A DNA stretch of 22,223 nt, from positions 1 to 22,223 of IMG/VR virus record IMGVR_UViG_3300012954_000100. One strand, 5' to 3'. Under the pieces are notes generated by a model that searched no databases, was not told the DNA's origin, and saw nothing but the letters and a program-made list of their open reading frames with translations. This document shows positions 21,123 to 22,223 of this stretch, one piece after another. A program made the translations under genes and the position numbers. This stretch comes from a virus. Position 1 is the stretch's first letter. Every line of letters begins with the position of its first letter.

Positions 21123-21317
21123 TTACCACCTTTTAGTTTTTAGGAAATGGAGCACATCTTCACGAACGTCCATCAACTCATGAAAACACTGTTGGTTATG
21201 AGCACACTGACGAAGCGAGGGGTCGGGTTTGAGAACTGATTCAATGAACAGATCTAAACCTCGGTTCCACTTATCTCGCTTGGTTTCAGGGTTAGAAATA
21301 ACGTTCTGATCCTGCAT
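21123..21317 (-). CDS. Small hypothetical protein, 64 aa
   Basis: MQDQNVISNPETKRDKWNRG, then LDLFIESVLKPDPSLRQCAH and NQQCFHELMDVREDVLHFLK. Mostly helical with two Cys and several His; a metal site is possible but the spacing (C-x(5)-C) is not a known motif. Preceded by a TGTGCTAGAGT element at 21344-21354 after a strong terminator. Confidence 0.72.
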   Translation of the reverse strand: MQDQNVISNPETKRDKWNRGLDLFIESVLKPDPSLRQCAHNQQCFHELMDVREDVLHFLKTKRW

Positions 21318-21343
21318 GAAAAATGTAAGTGGTTACCTTATTT

Positions 21344-21354
21344 ACTCTAGCACA
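21344..21354 (-). promoter_or_regulatory. TGTGCTAGAGT extended -10-like element
   Basis: Shares TTGTGCTA with the elements at 21509 and 17967 and lies 27 bases before the 64-residue gene, just after a terminator. The -10 (TAGAGT) is weak and no convincing -35 is seen. GTAAATAA just downstream may add a late-type signal. Confidence 0.45.
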
Positions 21355-21364
21355 AAATAGCAAT

Positions 21365-21400
21365 AAAAAAGACCTCATGCAATTGCCCTGCATGAAGTCT
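21365..21400 (-). terminator. Rho-independent terminator
   Basis: 12-base stem AGACTTCATGCA / TGCATGAGGTCT (one G-U-type pair), short loop, then six T on the minus strand. Confidence 0.92.
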
Positions 21401-21450
21401 TAGTGTGTGAGAAATGCCGCCCAGGAGACCAACTCTAGATCTTTATCCAT
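21400..21450 (-). other. Possible 16-codon mini-ORF between two terminators
   Basis: ATG at 21450 gives 16 codons, ending in the next terminator. The same frame is open back to 21504 and reads plausibly as protein (FRKPRRPFELIVRWDRM...), but no ATG, GTG or TTG starts it. AGGAG at the head of the frame looks like an orphan Shine-Dalgarno. It may be a decayed or non-canonically started gene, or chance. Confidence 0.25.
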
Positions 21451-21508
21451 ACGGTCCCACCGAACAATCAGCTCAAATGGGCGTCTGGGTTTCCTGAACG
21501 ACTCCTAA

Positions 21509-21519
21509 ATTATAGCACA
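21509..21519 (-). promoter_or_regulatory. TGTGCTATAAT extended -10 promoter
   Basis: Exact TATAAT with TG at the extended position, beginning inside the T-run of the terminator at 21519-21548. The -35 region (CAGCAG) is poor. It would drive the 21400-21508 interval up to the next terminator, giving a transcript of only about 130 bases. Confidence 0.6.
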
Positions 21520-21548
21520 AAAAAGACCCCCTGCTGCATGTGGGGGTC
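21519..21548 (-). terminator. Rho-independent terminator
   Basis: Stem GACCCCC / GGGGGTC, 10-base loop, then six T on the minus strand; it lies 10 bases after the stop of the 59-residue gene. Confidence 0.92.
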
Positions 21549-21558
21549 GGTATCGTGC

Positions 21559-21738
21559 CTATAGTAAGATTTCCTTACATATTCGTTTACAAGCACTTGA
21601 TTCGTATTCACATTCAATCAAACACTCAAAGTAGTCGTTGATTCGCTCCATCTGCAGATCAGTTTCTTCTAGGGCGTCTACAGACTTTGATAATCTTCCC
21701 CACTCGGTCATTTGATTGTGTGAAATTATGTTGTGCAT
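21559..21738 (-). CDS. Small Cys-containing hypothetical protein, 59 aa
   Basis: MHNIISHNQMTEWGRLSKSV, then DALEETDLQMERINDYFECL and IECEYESSACKRICKEILL. An amphipathic helix leads to a C-terminal cluster of four Cys (C39, C43, C50, C54), which could bind metal or form disulfides. A start at the internal ATG (21711, MTEWGRL) is equally possible; neither has a clear Shine-Dalgarno. Closed by its own terminator. Confidence 0.72.
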   Translation of the reverse strand: MHNIISHNQMTEWGRLSKSVDALEETDLQMERINDYFECLIECEYESSACKRICKEILL

Positions 21739-21897
21739 GTTGAATCTCGTAATGCGAACTCCATACTATGGTCATGAAAAAGTGGTTGGGGGTTTCATTT
21801 CATAAAGTCCGCTCCAAATTCTGTTACTATCTATACTACTTTGTGTTTATTCACTAACATTCATTGCTTTTTTACATTTCTATAATGTTCTAAACAT
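21739..21897. other. AT-rich non-coding gap after gp23
   Basis: 159 bases with no convincing ORF, tRNA or repeat. Several TATAGA-like sites occur on the minus strand (ATTATAGAA and GTATAGATA) but without a matching -35. It is likely to hold the promoter of the 59-residue gene, not assignable by eye. Confidence 0.4.
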
Positions 21898-21926
21898 AAA
21901 AAAAAGGACCCCCCGAAGGGAGTCCT
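21898..21926 (-). terminator. Rho-independent terminator after gp23
   Basis: 9-base stem AGGACTCCC / GGGGGTCCT (one G-U pair) with a UUCG tetraloop and eight T on the minus strand, 18 bases after the gp23 stop. Confidence 0.96.
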
Positions 21927-21944
21927 GATGAATGTGAACCGTGA

Positions 21945-22223
21945 TCACATGAGGTTTTGGACCTTGACGCGACGATAGTAGCGGTTGGAACCAGCGGTGA
22001 TACGACCCAGACCTTGGGTGGTGCCTTCGGCATAGGGGTTGGCGACCATGCCGTAGCGGGTCTTGAAGCCAATCTTCGGCTGGAAGGTGTCCTGACCAAC
22101 GGCGCGAACCATTTGCAGGGGCACGTAAGGGCAGTAGAAGAGACCGGCGTCATAAGGGTTAGAACCCTTGTAGCCCATCACGTAATACTGATCTGCACTC
22201 AGGTTAGCAGCAAACGGGTCAAT
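21945..22223 (-). CDS. gp23: Major capsid protein gp23, C-terminal end only
   Basis: Only the last 92 residues are in the window; the gene continues past the right edge. The text YVMGYKGSNPYDAGLFYCPY, then VPLQMVRAVGQDTFQPKIGF, KTRYGMVANPYAEGT and a final RYYRRVKVQNLM is the strongly conserved C-terminus of T4-type gp23. It forms the hexameric shell of the head. The stop is followed by a strong terminator, as expected for a highly expressed late gene. It fixes the window as myovirus and puts the head-gene module to the right. Confidence 0.97.
   Translation of the reverse strand: MDPFAANLSADQYYVMGYKGSNPYDAGLFYCPYVPLQMVRAVGQDTFQPKIGFKTRYGMVANPYAEGTTQGLGRITAGSNRYYRRVKVQNLM

Noticed and set aside
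21418-21510. Plus-strand mini-ORF beginning MPPRRPTLDLYPYG
   Set aside because: Opposite to the direction of all genes and the flanking promoter; no Shine-Dalgarno. The minus-strand frame is the more plausible one.
21739-21897. tRNA or structured RNA in the gap after gp23
   Set aside because: No cloverleaf, T-loop or long inverted repeat could be found by eye.

Overview
This window is a piece of a T4-like cyanomyovirus genome, that is, a marine Synechococcus/Prochlorococcus myophage. The evidence is the T4 core order gp23 - uvsY - uvsW - gp55 - gp47 - gp46 - gp45 - gp44 - gp62 - regA - gp43, interleaved with cyanophage-type genes: two high-light-inducible proteins, a plastoquinol terminal oxidase, Hsp20, and a small secreted beta-barrel. 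Every gene I can support lies on the minus strand, so transcription runs from high to low coordinates. Gene packing is very tight, with many ATGA, TGATG or TTGA overlaps. No rRNA, tRNA, CRISPR, IS element or attachment site was seen.

Right end to centre (22223 to about 17200): the 3' end of the major capsid gene gp23 finishes in a UUCG-loop terminator. A stretch of tiny genes follows, separated by two further terminators, each followed at once by a TGTGCTA-type extended -10 element. Next come a tail-tube-fold structural protein, the recombination proteins UvsY and UvsW, an Sm-like small protein, and the late sigma factor gp55 with its own sigma70-like promoter.

Centre (17200 to 13150): four conserved small or medium unknowns lead into gp47/gp46, the SbcCD/Rad50-Mre11-like recombination nuclease. 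A DUF3110-like cyanobacterial-type gene sits between the two subunits.

Centre-left (13130 to 10470): a mobile-looking accessory block. It holds a secreted beta-barrel with a structured leader and terminator, a membrane protein overlapping a sulfotransferase-like gene, and an apparent three-gene photoprotection operon (hli, hli, acidic mini membrane protein). That operon is driven by a perfect consensus sigma70 promoter and closed by a terminator. The gene gp45 begins from a promoter whose -35 lies inside that terminator.

Left (10470 to 1): the replisome genes gp45, gp44, gp62, regA and gp43 are interrupted by an epimerase, a Dam methylase paired with a candidate PD-(D/E)XK nuclease, PTOX and several unknowns. 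Hsp20 follows with a clear T4-type TATAAATA late promoter, then a nucleotidyltransferase-fold protein and a second Sm-like protein translationally linked to gp43. Gene gp43 runs off the left edge.

Functionally the window carries the whole DNA polymerase/clamp/clamp-loader set, the recombination-dependent replication set (46/47/UvsY/UvsW) and the late-transcription sigma factor. Host-derived photosynthesis and stress genes are inserted between these modules.
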